This document shows, one piece after another, positions 17,542-25,282 of a stretch of DNA of 64,000 bases; positions within the stretch are counted from its first letter, which is position 1; the number at the start of each line of letters is the position of its first letter. Under the pieces are notes generated by a model. That model had not been told where the DNA came from and searched no databases. It saw only the letters and a list, made by a program, of their open reading frames with translations. Origin of the DNA: Amycolatopsis tucumanensis. GTDB taxonomy: Bacteria > Actinomycetota > Actinomycetes > Mycobacteriales > Pseudonocardiaceae. The DNA is taken from NCBI RefSeq assembly GCF_021654135.1, contig NZ_JAKGSD010000013.1, positions 62,001 to 126,000 of the forward strand, given 5' to 3'. The translations under genes were made by a program, and so were the position numbers.

Positions 17542-18998
17542 AGGTGCCGTCCTCCCTTGTTCTTCGCTTCCCGCACCGCCTGCTCGTGGAACTCGCGCGC
17601 CATCGGCTCGACCGCGGCCCACGCCCCCTCCGGGGTGCCGGGGAGAGCACGTCCGGCGTCGCGGAGCCTGCCGAGGATCCGGTCGGCCGCGGCGTCGGCC
17701 TGCGCGGTGACCGCGGCCAGATCGGCCACCTCCAGCACACCGTCGCGCTTGACGACCTGGCCGTCCACGAGCACCGTGCGCACGTCGGCCGCCGTGGTCT
17801 GGAAGACAAGCGTCGCGTAGGGGTCCACGCGCGGGTGCTGCTCGAGCGCGGGGCCGCCGACCAGCATCAGGTCGGCCCGCTTGCCGGGGGTCAGCGACCC
17901 GATCTTGTCGCCGAGTCCGAGGGCCTCCGCGGCGTTGACGGTGCTCCAGTTCAGCGCCTCCCGCGCCGTGTAGGTCACGGAGCCGGGCATCGCGCCCGCG
18001 CTGTTGACCGGCAGGTCGGCCTCCGCGCGGGCGAAGCCGAGGCCGTAGCGCAGCTCGTGCCACAGGTCGCCGCTGTTGAGCGAGATGACGTCGGCGGACA
18101 ATGTCGGCCGCACTCCGTGCTGGCGGCAGCGCTCGAAGACGGGACGGCCGAAACCCATGTTCAGCTCGGTCTCCACCGAGATCGACACCTTCCCGCCGGT
18201 GCGGGCGATCGCCTCCCACTCGGCGTCGCCGAAGCTGCAGCAGTGCACGTGGACCATGTCCGGTCCGAGCAGCCCGAGGGCCTCCATCTCAGTGATCCCG
18301 GTGGCGAGGACGCTGCCGAACACGCAGCCGGCGTGGTTGACCAGCAGCGCCCCGCGCTCCCGGGCCGCGGCGAGTTCGGCGACGGTGTGTTCCCACGGCA
18401 GCCCGAAGATCTCCGACAGCGACACGCCGAGGGTGAGCAAGCCGTCCGAGGCGAAGTAGGTGTCGGCGATGCGGTGGAAGTCGGCGACCCGCGCCTGGTG
18501 CTCGCCGAACCGGCTCGCCTCCGGCGAGCTCTCGAAGAACCCGTAGCAGAACGCCGCGCGGATCCCGGCCTCCTGAAGCCCGCGCACCGCACCGTCCGAG
18601 TGGTCGGGGGTGTTGTTGCAGTGCGAAAAGTCCAGCAGCGTGGTGACACCGGCGTTCAGCGCGTCGATCCCGCCGTAGAAGTTGCCGAGCCGGACGTCGT
18701 CCGGGGTGTAGGCGGGTGACACGCCGAGCCGGATGCCGAAGTAGTAGTCGGCGAGAGTCCAGTCACCGCAGATGCCGCGGACCAGGGACTGCCAGGTGTG
18801 CCGGTGTGTGTCGATCAGGCCCGGCAGCACCAGATGCCCGGTCGCGTCCAGGATCTCGGCGTCGGTCACCGGCAGCGAGGGCCCGACGGCCACGATCGCG
18901 CCGTCCTCGATCAGCACGTCCCCGGCCGGGAAATCCCCGAGCGCGGGATCCATCGTGAGGATGTGGCCGTTGCGGACGAGGGTGCGATGTGAGCTCAT
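17538..18998 (-). CDS. Amidohydrolase (ATZ/TRZ, cytosine deaminase-like)
   Basis: 486 residues. Metal-dependent amidohydrolase superfamily: GLIDTHRHTWQS carries the HxH metal ligands after the GLxDxH turn, LVNHAG and MVHVHCCSFGD supply the later His ligands, and SADVISLNSGD is the catalytic Asp region. TPGKRADLMLVGG closes the C-terminal beta sandwich. Members deaminate or dechlorinate purine, triazine or related ring amines, or hydrolyse amides. ATG at 18998 has GGAGG 5 nt upstream. First gene of the amidohydrolase-FAH-cyclase operon, divergent from a LysR regulator. The substrate is unknown. Confidence 0.8.
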   Translation of the reverse strand: MSSHRTLVRNGHILTMDPALGDFPAGDVLIEDGAIVAVGPSLPVTDAEILDATGHLVLPGLIDTHRHTWQSLVRGICGDWTLADYYFGIRLGVSPAYTPDDVRLGNFYGGIDALNAGVTTLLDFSHCNNTPDHSDGAVRGLQEAGIRAAFCYGFFESSPEASRFGEHQARVADFHRIADTYFASDGLLTLGVSLSEIFGLPWEHTVAELAAARERGALLVNHAGCVFGSVLATGITEMEALGLLGPDMVHVHCCSFGDAEWEAIARTGGKVSISVETELNMGFGRPVFERCRQHGVRPTLSADVISLNSGDLWHELRYGLGFARAEADLPVNSAGAMPGSVTYTAREALNWSTVNAAEALGLGDKIGSLTPGKRADLMLVGGPALEQHPRVDPYATLVFQTTAADVRTVLVDGQVVKRDGVLEVADLAAVTAQADAAADRILGRLRDAGRALPGTPEGAWAAVEPMAREFHEQAVREAKNKGGRHL

Positions 18999-19118
18999 AA
19001 TGTCCTCCGAGCGTCGTTGCTTGGCAGCAGCATGGCTGGCCCGGCGCGCCGGAACATGTGCCGAATCGGTTGTGATCCCGGCGAGCGGGTCGCGTCGACC
19101 TGGAAGAGGTGCTGGGAC

Positions 19119-20009
19119 ATGGACGTCCGGTCGTTGCGCTACGCCCTCACCTTGGCCGAGGAACTGCACTTCGGCCGCGCCGCGCGTGCCCACTACATCG
19201 CGGCGCAGCCGTTCGGGCGGCGGATCCAGGAGCTGGAGCGCGAGCTCGGCGTGAAGTTGTTCGAGCGCACGAGCCGCCGCGTCGCACTCACCCCGGCGGG
19301 GGAACGGTTCCTGCCCCGTGCGCGCCGGGTGCTGGCGGAGATGGACGAGCTCATGCGGACCGCCGAAGGCGATCACGCCGAGCCGGTCCTGCGCGTCGGG
19401 GTGCTCGGGTTCGGTCTGGCCGACCGGTGGGCCGCCACGCGCACGCTGCTGGCCACGCACCACCCGGAACTCGAACTGTCCTATCGGGAGCTGGACTGGG
19501 TGACGCAGTACGACGCGGTGCGCACCGGGGAGGTCGACGTCGCGGTCCTGCACGACGTCGGCGGCGCCGACGACCTCCTCGTCGAGCCGGTGATGAACAC
19601 CGCACGCTGCGCGGTCGTACCGGCCGAATCGGAACTCGCCGGCGCCGGGCGCCTCAGCGCGGCCGACATCGCCGACGTGCCCCGCGTGAAGCTGGTCGGC
19701 CAGCCGGGACTGGCGGACTGGGGCGGCGCACCCACCAGGCGCGACGTGGAGGTCCGCTCCCCCGCCCACGTCGCGACCGCGGTCGCCACCACGGGCCGGA
19801 TCGGGTTCCACGGCGAACCCGCCACCCGCTTCTTCCCCCACCCCGGGGTGCGTTACCTGCCACTCGAAGGACCCGACCCCGTCGTGGCCATCGCCAGCCG
19901 GCGAAACGACCGCAGAGACACCGTGGCCGCATTCCGCCGCGCGACGCTGGCGAGTCCCGCAGCCGACTCGCTCGCCGCCGCGCAGGCGGAGGATGCCGTG
20001 GAATCCTGA
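19119..20009 (+). CDS. LysR-family transcriptional regulator
   Basis: 296 residues. The N-terminal winged HTH is typical: LRYALTLAEELHFGRAARAHYIAAQPFGRRIQELERELG, then VKLFERTSRRVALTPAG. A periplasmic-binding-like effector domain fills the rest. The helix reads QPFGRRI where most LysR proteins have QPALS, a subgroup found in actinobacteria. ATG at 19119 gives the canonical MDVRSLRYAL start; longer in-frame starts upstream add an unlikely leader. Divergent from the amidohydrolase operon, which it probably controls in response to the substrate. Confidence 0.85.
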   Translation: MDVRSLRYALTLAEELHFGRAARAHYIAAQPFGRRIQELERELGVKLFERTSRRVALTPAGERFLPRARRVLAEMDELMRTAEGDHAEPVLRVGVLGFGLADRWAATRTLLATHHPELELSYRELDWVTQYDAVRTGEVDVAVLHDVGGADDLLVEPVMNTARCAVVPAESELAGAGRLSAADIADVPRVKLVGQPGLADWGGAPTRRDVEVRSPAHVATAVATTGRIGFHGEPATRFFPHPGVRYLPLEGPDPVVAIASRRNDRRDTVAAFRRATLASPAADSLAAAQAEDAVES

Positions 20010-20086
20010 GGCATAGCTTGCGGACTCGAAATTCCACTCTGGACAGAGGCGCCACGGACGCGGCGCGAACACGTCAGCAAGCGGCC

Positions 20087-20142
20087 GCGGCCCCTGACCA
20101 GGGCCGCCTCAAGCCAGGCCGGCACCGGAGGAGCCGGCCTGG
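20087..20142. terminator. Two tandem GC-rich hairpins after the LysR gene
   Basis: Hairpin 1: GCGGCCC/GGGCCGC with a 7-nt loop (20087-20107). Hairpin 2: CCAGGCCGGC/GCCGGCCTGG, a 10-bp stem with a 9-nt loop (20114-20142). They lie between the rightward LysR gene and the decayed HepT gene coming from the right, so may stop transcription from both sides. No T-run. Confidence 0.5.
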
Positions 20143-20145
20143 CGG

Positions 20146-20313
20146 TCACGCTGCGGGCTCCTTCAGCCGCGAGACCGCTTGATTTAACTTTCGTTTTCTG
20201 CAGGATTTCCTGATCGAGGTCGGCGTACCGGTGCGGAGATGCTCCTGCAACACGCGCAGGTGTTCCCGTGCATCAGCGAGGTGCTGAGAATCCTTGCGAC
20301 GGCGTCTCGTCAC
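20146..20313 (-). pseudogene. Decayed HepT-like toxin (truncated and frameshifted)
   Basis: A GTG at 20313 overlaps the MNT antitoxin stop (GTGA), the usual arrangement of mntA-hepT pairs. The first 27 residues (KDSQHLADAREHLRVLQEHL) read like the opening helix of HepT/DUF86 ribonuclease or AMP-ylation-target toxins. After that the natural continuation (YADLDQEIL, expected before the VLDAVxxRL helix) is found only in another frame. The open frame then runs 28 unrelated residues to a stop, for 55 in all against about 110-140 in intact HepT. The conserved RxxxxxxH catalytic region is absent. Very likely a dead toxin; the HepT assignment itself rests on a short segment. Confidence 0.5.
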
Positions 20314-20720
20314 AGCTCGACAGCCTCCGCGAGCGCCGACGACGCGATATCGCGTTTGAGCATCCGGGCGGGCACGATGTCGACCGGGTAGCCGAGCAAC
20401 CGCTCCAGCTCGATATCCAGCGCGGCGAGGTCGACCAGATCAGCACCCGGGTCGAGATCGACCAGCAGATCGATGTCGCTGCCCTCATCATCTTCCCCAC
20501 GTGCGACGCTGCCGAAGACGCGGACGTTCCTCGCCTTGTGGGCGTGCGCGAGCGCCAGAACCTCGCTCCGGTGCCGGGCCAGAACCCGCCCGGCCGGCGA
20601 GGTGGGGTGGAACCGCGTGGCGCGATAAGCCCTGATCAACCGCGAGACCTCCGGCCAGCTCCGCCCGATGGCCTGGGCCAACGACGCGGCCAGCTCATCC
20701 CCGGGCTCTATATAGCACAT
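20310..20720 (-). CDS. MNT-domain nucleotidyltransferase antitoxin (MntA-like)
   Basis: 136 residues. The C-terminal half is a minimal nucleotidyltransferase: VFGSVARGE then GSDIDLLVDLD, giving the GSxxRGE...SDIDLLVD signature with two metal-binding Asp. Family members of this kind AMPylate and neutralise HepT toxins. The N-terminal 55 residues (ELAASLAQAIGRSWPEVSRLIRAYR) look like a DNA-binding helix-turn-helix, which fits autoregulation. ATG at 20720 lies inside an inverted repeat (20711-20726). Its partner toxin downstream is broken, so the antitoxin survives without a target here. Confidence 0.75.
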   Translation of the reverse strand: MCYIEPGDELAASLAQAIGRSWPEVSRLIRAYRATRFHPTSPAGRVLARHRSEVLALAHAHKARNVRVFGSVARGEDDEGSDIDLLVDLDPGADLVDLAALDIELERLLGYPVDIVPARMLKRDIASSALAEAVEL

Positions 20721-20726
20721 GCTATA
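20711..20726. promoter_or_regulatory. Inverted repeat over the MntA-like start codon
   Basis: TATAGCA and TGCTATA arms (7 bp each) separated by 2 bp and spanning the ATG at 20720. A likely autoregulatory operator that would also block translation initiation. No ribosome-binding site precedes this ATG, so the mRNA may be leaderless. Confidence 0.45.
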
Positions 20727-20839
20727 CCCGGCACCAGGTTAGAAGTCGTTCTACGTGACCCCTAGTTCGCGAAGCAGAGTTCGTGATAACTAGAGCGTGG
20801 TGTTCCGGCCACGAAGTGATCATCGTGAGCGGAGCGGCG

Positions 20840-21097
20840 ATGACCGAGAGCAGGCGATCCGCGTCGCCGGCGACATGCGCCGAGCTGGCCCGGCGGATCA
20901 GGAACGGGCGCAAGGACCTCGGATTGACCGCCGAGCAGTTGGCTCATCGCGCCGATGTGACCGTCCGGTACGTGCAGGCCATGGAGGCCCAGGACATCAA
21001 GAATCCGGGCTTGCAGAATCTCCTCCAACTCGCCGCCGCCCTGCAGCTCAACAGCGGCGACTTCCTGCGCGACCTGCCTCCAGCCGAGCTCGGCTGA
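20840..21097 (+). CDS. Small XRE-family helix-turn-helix regulator
   Basis: 85 residues. A single Cro/C1-type HTH fills most of it: ELARRIRNGRKDLGLTAEQLAHRADVTVRYVQAME then a C-terminal helix pair NLLQLAAALQLNSGDFL. ATG at 20840 has GGAG 5 nt upstream; an upstream in-frame start at 20783 is less likely. Divergent from the MNT antitoxin gene. Between them CTAGTT (20762) and AACTAG (20788) form a spaced inverted pair that could be its operator. No effector domain. Confidence 0.75.
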   Translation: MTESRRSASPATCAELARRIRNGRKDLGLTAEQLAHRADVTVRYVQAMEAQDIKNPGLQNLLQLAAALQLNSGDFLRDLPPAELG

Positions 21098-21558
21098 CCG
21101 GGTCACGCGAAAAACTGTCGCCCACTACGCCGAGAATGCGCGGCGTGGACGAGCACCCCGTTGCCGCGACGTCGCTGGATGACCTGCCCGAACACCGGCC
21201 GCGACCTGCCGCAAGTGCCAGCGCATCCTCGGCGTCGACGCGCTCGACCGGACCCAGGCGACGTTGTTCGAACTGCCCTGATCATCCGGATGGCCTCGCG
21301 CGAAGTCCCCGGTCCTGTCGGTCTCCTGGGCTACCGTTTTCAACGCCGAGCGGGTGCTGAGCATGCTCGACGACAGTCGAGTGACAACGGGCGCCGCCTC
21401 GGGCTGCTGACCAGCGATTGAGTCGTGCGCGAACTGCACCCGTGACAGAGTCGCAGCCACGGGGGTCCGGCTCGGCGGCCCGCGCCGGACCACCGCTGCG
21501 CCGTGGCACCATGACGGAGGAGGTGGGCGGTTCGTCCGGTTCTGGCGCGGGAGGGTGG
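21098..21558. other. Gap between XRE and sigma-factor genes (about 460 bp)
   Basis: Contains the broken zinc-ribbon frame described at 21102-21281. The rest (21282-21558) shows no gene I can support. The longer upstream starts for the sigma factor lie here but lack ribosome-binding sites. Confidence 0.4.
21102..21281 (+). pseudogene. Broken small zinc-ribbon-like gene with in-frame TGA
   Basis: One frame reads [21 protein letters not shown], then TGA at 21180-21182, then PARTPAATCRKCQRILGVD and on to TLFELP and a normal stop. The two halves join naturally in the same frame (C...C.RxC pattern, CRKC knuckle), as if one codon had mutated to a stop. No start codon is evident. I do not recognise the family with certainty; the call rests on the Cys pattern and frame continuity. 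Confidence 0.35.
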
Positions 21559-22533
21559 ATGTCGGGGGACGGCGAGGGCCTGGCGTTGCTGCTGAAGGCC
21601 GCACAGGAGGGCGACACGACGGCCTTCGAGCGGCTCGTCGGGCCGTTCCGGGCCGAGTTGCGGGCGCACTGCTACCGGATGCTGGGCTCCCTCGACGATG
21701 CCGAGGATGCGGTCCAGGAAGTGCTCGTGCGGACCTGGCGCGGGCTGGACGGCTTGGAACCGCGGCAGTCGATCCGCCCCTGGCTCTACAAGATCGCGAC
21801 GAACCGGTGCCTGACCCTGCTGGAGCGACGTCGCCGCCGGGAGCTGCCGGCCGGGCTCGCGGACGGCACACAGAAGGCCGAGGTGGCCTGGCTGGAGCCC
21901 TACCCGGACTCGCTGCTGGACCCGGCCGCGCAGTCGGTGGCGCGGGAGAGCATCGAACTGGCCTTCGTCGCCGCGCTGCAGCACCTGCTCCCCCGTCAGC
22001 GAGCCGTGCTGATCCTGCGGGAGGTGCTCGGGTTCTCCGCCCGGGAGGTCGCGGCGCTGCTGGAGACCACGGTGGCGTCGGTGAACAGCTCCCTTCAGCG
22101 GGCCCGCGCCACCCTCGAACCGCTCCGCGCCGGTGCCGGCCAGCAGACGGTGTTGCGCGCGCTGGGCGGCGACCGGGTGCGTGACCTGGCGCGCCGGTAC
22201 GCGTCCGCCTGGGAACGGGGTGACGTCGACGCGATCGTGGAGATGCTGGCCGAGGACGCCCGCTACTCGATGCCGCCCGAACCGCTGTGGTTCCAGGGCC
22301 GGGACGCGATCCGGGCGTTCCTGGCCGAGGGGCCCCTCACCGGGCGGTGGCGGTTCGTGCCCGCACACGCCAACGGGCAGGTCGCGTTCGGCACCTACCT
22401 GTGGAAGGGCGCCGCCTACCTGCCCGCCGGCCTGGACGTGCTGGCGCTGCGCGGTGACCGGATCGCCGAAGTCGTGTCGTTCCTGACCGCGGATTTCGCC
22501 CGCTTCGGGCTGCCGCCCACGATCACGCGATGA
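21559..22533 (+). CDS. ECF RNA polymerase sigma factor with SnoaL-like C-terminal domain
   Basis: 324 residues. Region 2 is seen in [39 protein letters not shown], with [16 protein letters not shown] as the end of 2.4. Region 4 is seen in [41 protein letters not shown]. The last 120 residues are a SnoaL/NTF2-like fold ([25 protein letters not shown]). This fused architecture belongs to the ECF groups whose C-terminal domain replaces a separate anti-sigma factor. ATG at 21559 is preferred to the earlier in-frame ATG at 21511 because GGAGG sits 4 nt upstream. The next gene also has SnoaL domains. Confidence 0.85.
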   Translation: MSGDGEGLALLLKAAQEGDTTAFERLVGPFRAELRAHCYRMLGSLDDAEDAVQEVLVRTWRGLDGLEPRQSIRPWLYKIATNRCLTLLERRRRRELPAGLADGTQKAEVAWLEPYPDSLLDPAAQSVARESIELAFVAALQHLLPRQRAVLILREVLGFSAREVAALLETTVASVNSSLQRARATLEPLRAGAGQQTVLRALGGDRVRDLARRYASAWERGDVDAIVEMLAEDARYSMPPEPLWFQGRDAIRAFLAEGPLTGRWRFVPAHANGQVAFGTYLWKGAAYLPAGLDVLALRGDRIAEVVSFLTADFARFGLPPTITR

Positions 22534-22596
22534 GTTTCGGTCCCGGCGCGGGTGTCAGTGGTGACAGTTCCGCCGAGACCGATGTGAGGTATCGCG

Positions 22597-23430
22597 ATGA
22601 CCACGGACGAGCAGCAGATCCGGACCCTGATCGAGCACTGGGCAGGCGCCGTGCACAGGGGCGACCTCGAGGGACTGCTCGCCGGCCACGCCGGCGACAT
22701 CGTGATGTTCGACGTGCCGCCCCCGGACACGGGAGTGCGGGGCCTCGACGCCTACCGGGACACCTGGCCTGCCTTCTTCTCCTGGCAGGCCCAGGGCGCG
22801 GTGTTCGAACTCGAGTCCGTGGAGATCACCGCGGGCGCGGACGTCGCGTTCGCCCACGCCCTGCTGCGCTGCGGCACCCCGGACGAGCTCGCCCGACATC
22901 CCGCCCGGCGCCTGCGGCTCACCCTGGGCCTGCGGAAGGAGAACGGCCGCTGGACCGTGGCGCACGAACACCACTCGTTCCCGCATGCCGACCAGGACGA
23001 CGGCACGGACGCGGAAGCCGAGGTGCGGGCCCTGCACGAACGGTGGTTCGCGGCCACCACCCGCAAGGATCTCGACGGGCTGATCGCCCCTATCGCCAAG
23101 GACGTCGTCTCCTACGAGCACGACACGCCCCTGCAGCACCTCGGCCGGGACGCCGTGCGGGAGGTGTGCCGGCGGGGGCTCGACTGGTCGGACGCGGTGG
23201 TCCGCTGGGAGGTGCCCGACATGACCGTCCTGGTCCACGGTGACCTCGCCGTGGCCTGGGGGCTCAACCGGATGATCGCCGAGGACACCGACGGCACGAC
23301 CACCGAAAGCTGGTCCCGCGGCACCCGGGTGTTCCAGCGACGCGACGGCGAATGGCAGCTGATCCACCAGCACCTCTCGTTCCCCTACGACCCCGAATCC
23401 GGCGCCGCCGTTACCGACCTCCATCCGTGA
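22597..23430 (+). CDS. Double SnoaL/NTF2-like domain protein
   Basis: 277 residues made of two tandem SnoaL-like (DUF4440-type) domains. The first runs from about 1-130 (IRTLIEHWAGAVHRGDLEGLLAGHAGDIVMFD...). The second runs from about 140-270 (VRALHERWFAATTRKDLDGLIAPIAKDVVSYEHD...). Both end in the same VFQRRDGEWQLIHQHLS-type closing strands, so it arose by duplication. Such proteins bind small polyketide-like or steroid ligands or act as isomerases. It follows the SnoaL-tailed ECF sigma factor by 63 bp and is probably co-regulated with it. Confidence 0.75.
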   Translation: MTTDEQQIRTLIEHWAGAVHRGDLEGLLAGHAGDIVMFDVPPPDTGVRGLDAYRDTWPAFFSWQAQGAVFELESVEITAGADVAFAHALLRCGTPDELARHPARRLRLTLGLRKENGRWTVAHEHHSFPHADQDDGTDAEAEVRALHERWFAATTRKDLDGLIAPIAKDVVSYEHDTPLQHLGRDAVREVCRRGLDWSDAVVRWEVPDMTVLVHGDLAVAWGLNRMIAEDTDGTTTESWSRGTRVFQRRDGEWQLIHQHLSFPYDPESGAAVTDLHP

Positions 23431-23483
23431 CGGCCGGGCACAGCCACCGTTTCGAGCCGGCGGCAAGGGCCCCCTCTGGTTGA

Positions 23484-24497
23484 TCAGCTCAGGTCGAGCA
23501 GGACCTTCGATGCGACCGCGCGGTTGCCGGCCACGTCGAACGCCTCCGTGGCCCGCTCGAGCGGGAACGTGTGGGTGACGACCGGATCCACCGGGAGGCC
23601 GTCGGCGAGCAGGGTGAGCGCCTCGTCGAATTCACGGTCGAACCGGAACGCTCCGGCGAGGGTCAGTTCCCGCGTGACGACCACGTTGCCGAGGAATCCG
23701 ACCTCACCGGGCGGCAGCAGTCCGAGCAGGACGACCCGGCCGGCGCGGCGCACCCGTTCCAGACAGGTGCGCAGCCCGGCCGGGGACCCGGACGCCTCGA
23801 TGGCGATGTCCGCCTCCCCCGGCCCCGCCGGATCGTCGGCCCGCACCACCGAGGTGGCGCCGACCTTCGACGCCAGGGCCAGTGGCGCGTCCAGCAGGTC
23901 GCTGACCACGACCTCGGCCGCGCCGGCCCGGCGCAGCGCGGCCACCAGGAGGCAACCGATCGGCCCGGCACCGGTGACCAGGACACGCCGGCCGGTGACG
24001 TCACCGGCGCGGCGCACCGCGTGCAGCGCCACCGACAACGGTTCCGCGAGCACGGCCCGTTCGAGTTCGAGCCCGGGCGGCAGCGCGCGCACCTGTGCCG
24101 CCGGCACCGTGATGCGCTGCGCGAACCCACCGTGCACGTGGGGCAACCGGGCCGCGCTGCCGAGGTACCGCGTATCGGCGCAGACGTTCCGGTGGTTGCC
24201 GGTGCATTCCGGACAGTCGTCGCAGGGTGTGGCCGGGTGGACGGCCACCGGCGTACCGGCCGCCGGACCGTCCACATCGGAGCCGTGGGCCGCGACGTGC
24301 CCGACGACCTCGTGACCGAGCACCAGCGGTTCCCGCACGTGGAAGTCGCCGACCGCGCCGCGGTGGTAGTAGTGCAGGTCCGATCCGCAGATGCCGCCGA
24401 AGGAGACGGCCACGACGATCTCGCCCTCGCCCGGTTCCACCGGCGCACGGTTCTCGACCCGAAGGTCCCCGGCGCCGTGCACGACACACGCAAGCAT
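23484..24497 (-). CDS. Zinc-dependent alcohol dehydrogenase, L-idonate 5-dehydrogenase-like
   Basis: 337 residues. Medium-chain dehydrogenase: catalytic zinc ligands in GGICGSDLHYY and GHEVVGHVA. Structural zinc is bound by the four-Cys lobe around CDDCPECTGNHRNVC, and VTGAGPIGCLLVAAL is the NAD-binding GxGxxG. The SDLHYYHRG active-site stretch is typical of idonate and polyol dehydrogenases. ATG at 24497 has GAGGAG 5 nt upstream. Downstream of an SDR of gluconate 5-dehydrogenase type, the pair matching the idnD-idnO scheme (idonate to 5-ketogluconate to gluconate). Exact sugar acid not proven. Confidence 0.8.
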   Translation of the reverse strand: MLACVVHGAGDLRVENRAPVEPGEGEIVVAVSFGGICGSDLHYYHRGAVGDFHVREPLVLGHEVVGHVAAHGSDVDGPAAGTPVAVHPATPCDDCPECTGNHRNVCADTRYLGSAARLPHVHGGFAQRITVPAAQVRALPPGLELERAVLAEPLSVALHAVRRAGDVTGRRVLVTGAGPIGCLLVAALRRAGAAEVVVSDLLDAPLALASKVGATSVVRADDPAGPGEADIAIEASGSPAGLRTCLERVRRAGRVVLLGLLPPGEVGFLGNVVVTRELTLAGAFRFDREFDEALTLLADGLPVDPVVTHTFPLERATEAFDVAGNRAVASKVLLDLS

Positions 24498-24511
24498 GGG
24501 TTCTCCTCGCT

Positions 24512-25282
24512 TCACAGGACGGAGGTCATGCCGCCGTCGACGTAGAGCATTTGGCCGTTGACGAAATCCGACGCCGGCGAGCAGAGAAAGATCAGCGCGC
24601 CGACGAGGTCGCCCACCTGGCCCCACCGTCCGGCGGGGGTGCGGCCGCGCACCCAGGCGCTGAAATCCTCGTCCGCGACGAGCGCGGCGGTGAGCTCGGT
24701 GTCAAAGTAGCCGGGGGCGAGCCCGTTGACCTGGATCCCGGCCGGGCCGAGGTCGGCACACATGCCCTTGGTGAGCATCTTCAGCCCGCCCTTGGTCGCC
24801 GAGTAGGGCGCGATGCCGGGGCGGACCACCTCGCTCTGCACCGAGCAGATGTTGACGATCTTGCCCGAGCCGCGGGCGGTCATCCGCCGCGCGACCTCGC
24901 GGCCGACGAGAAAAGCACTGGTGAGGTTGGTTTCCATCAGGCGATGCCAGTCCTCGGTCAGGAACTCGGTGAACGGCGCCCGGTGCTGCATCCCGGCGTT
25001 GTTGACCAGGATGTCCACGGGACCCGCGAGCTCCTCCAGGCGCGGGATCGCCTCGGCGACCGCGCCGGGATCGGTGACGTCGAACGCCTGCGCATGCACC
25101 GTGGCCCCGGTGCGCTCGGCCAGCTCGGCACGGGTCCGGTCGAGCGCGGCCCGATCGCGTCCATTGAGGACGACCACGCACCCCGCTTCCGCCAGCCCAT
25201 GGGCCAGGGCGCGCCCGATGCCGCGGCTGGACCCGGTGACCAGGGCGACGCGGCCGCGGATGTCGAACAGCGGGTGGCTCAC
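24512..25282 (-). CDS. SDR oxidoreductase, gluconate 5-dehydrogenase-like
   Basis: 256 residues, classical short-chain dehydrogenase: TGSSRGIG nucleotide motif, NNAG at about 88, catalytic Ser in NICSVQSEV and YSATKGGLK as YxxxK. The C-terminal PGYFDTELTAALVADEDF and DGGMT are characteristic of the IdnO/Gno group that interconverts 5-keto-D-gluconate and gluconate. Overlaps the upstream hydroxyacid dehydrogenase stop (ATGA at 25279-25282), and the idonate-type dehydrogenase follows after 14 nt. Confidence 0.8.
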   Translation of the reverse strand: MSHPLFDIRGRVALVTGSSRGIGRALAHGLAEAGCVVVLNGRDRAALDRTRAELAERTGATVHAQAFDVTDPGAVAEAIPRLEELAGPVDILVNNAGMQHRAPFTEFLTEDWHRLMETNLTSAFLVGREVARRMTARGSGKIVNICSVQSEVVRPGIAPYSATKGGLKMLTKGMCADLGPAGIQVNGLAPGYFDTELTAALVADEDFSAWVRGRTPAGRWGQVGDLVGALIFLCSPASDFVNGQMLYVDGGMTSVL

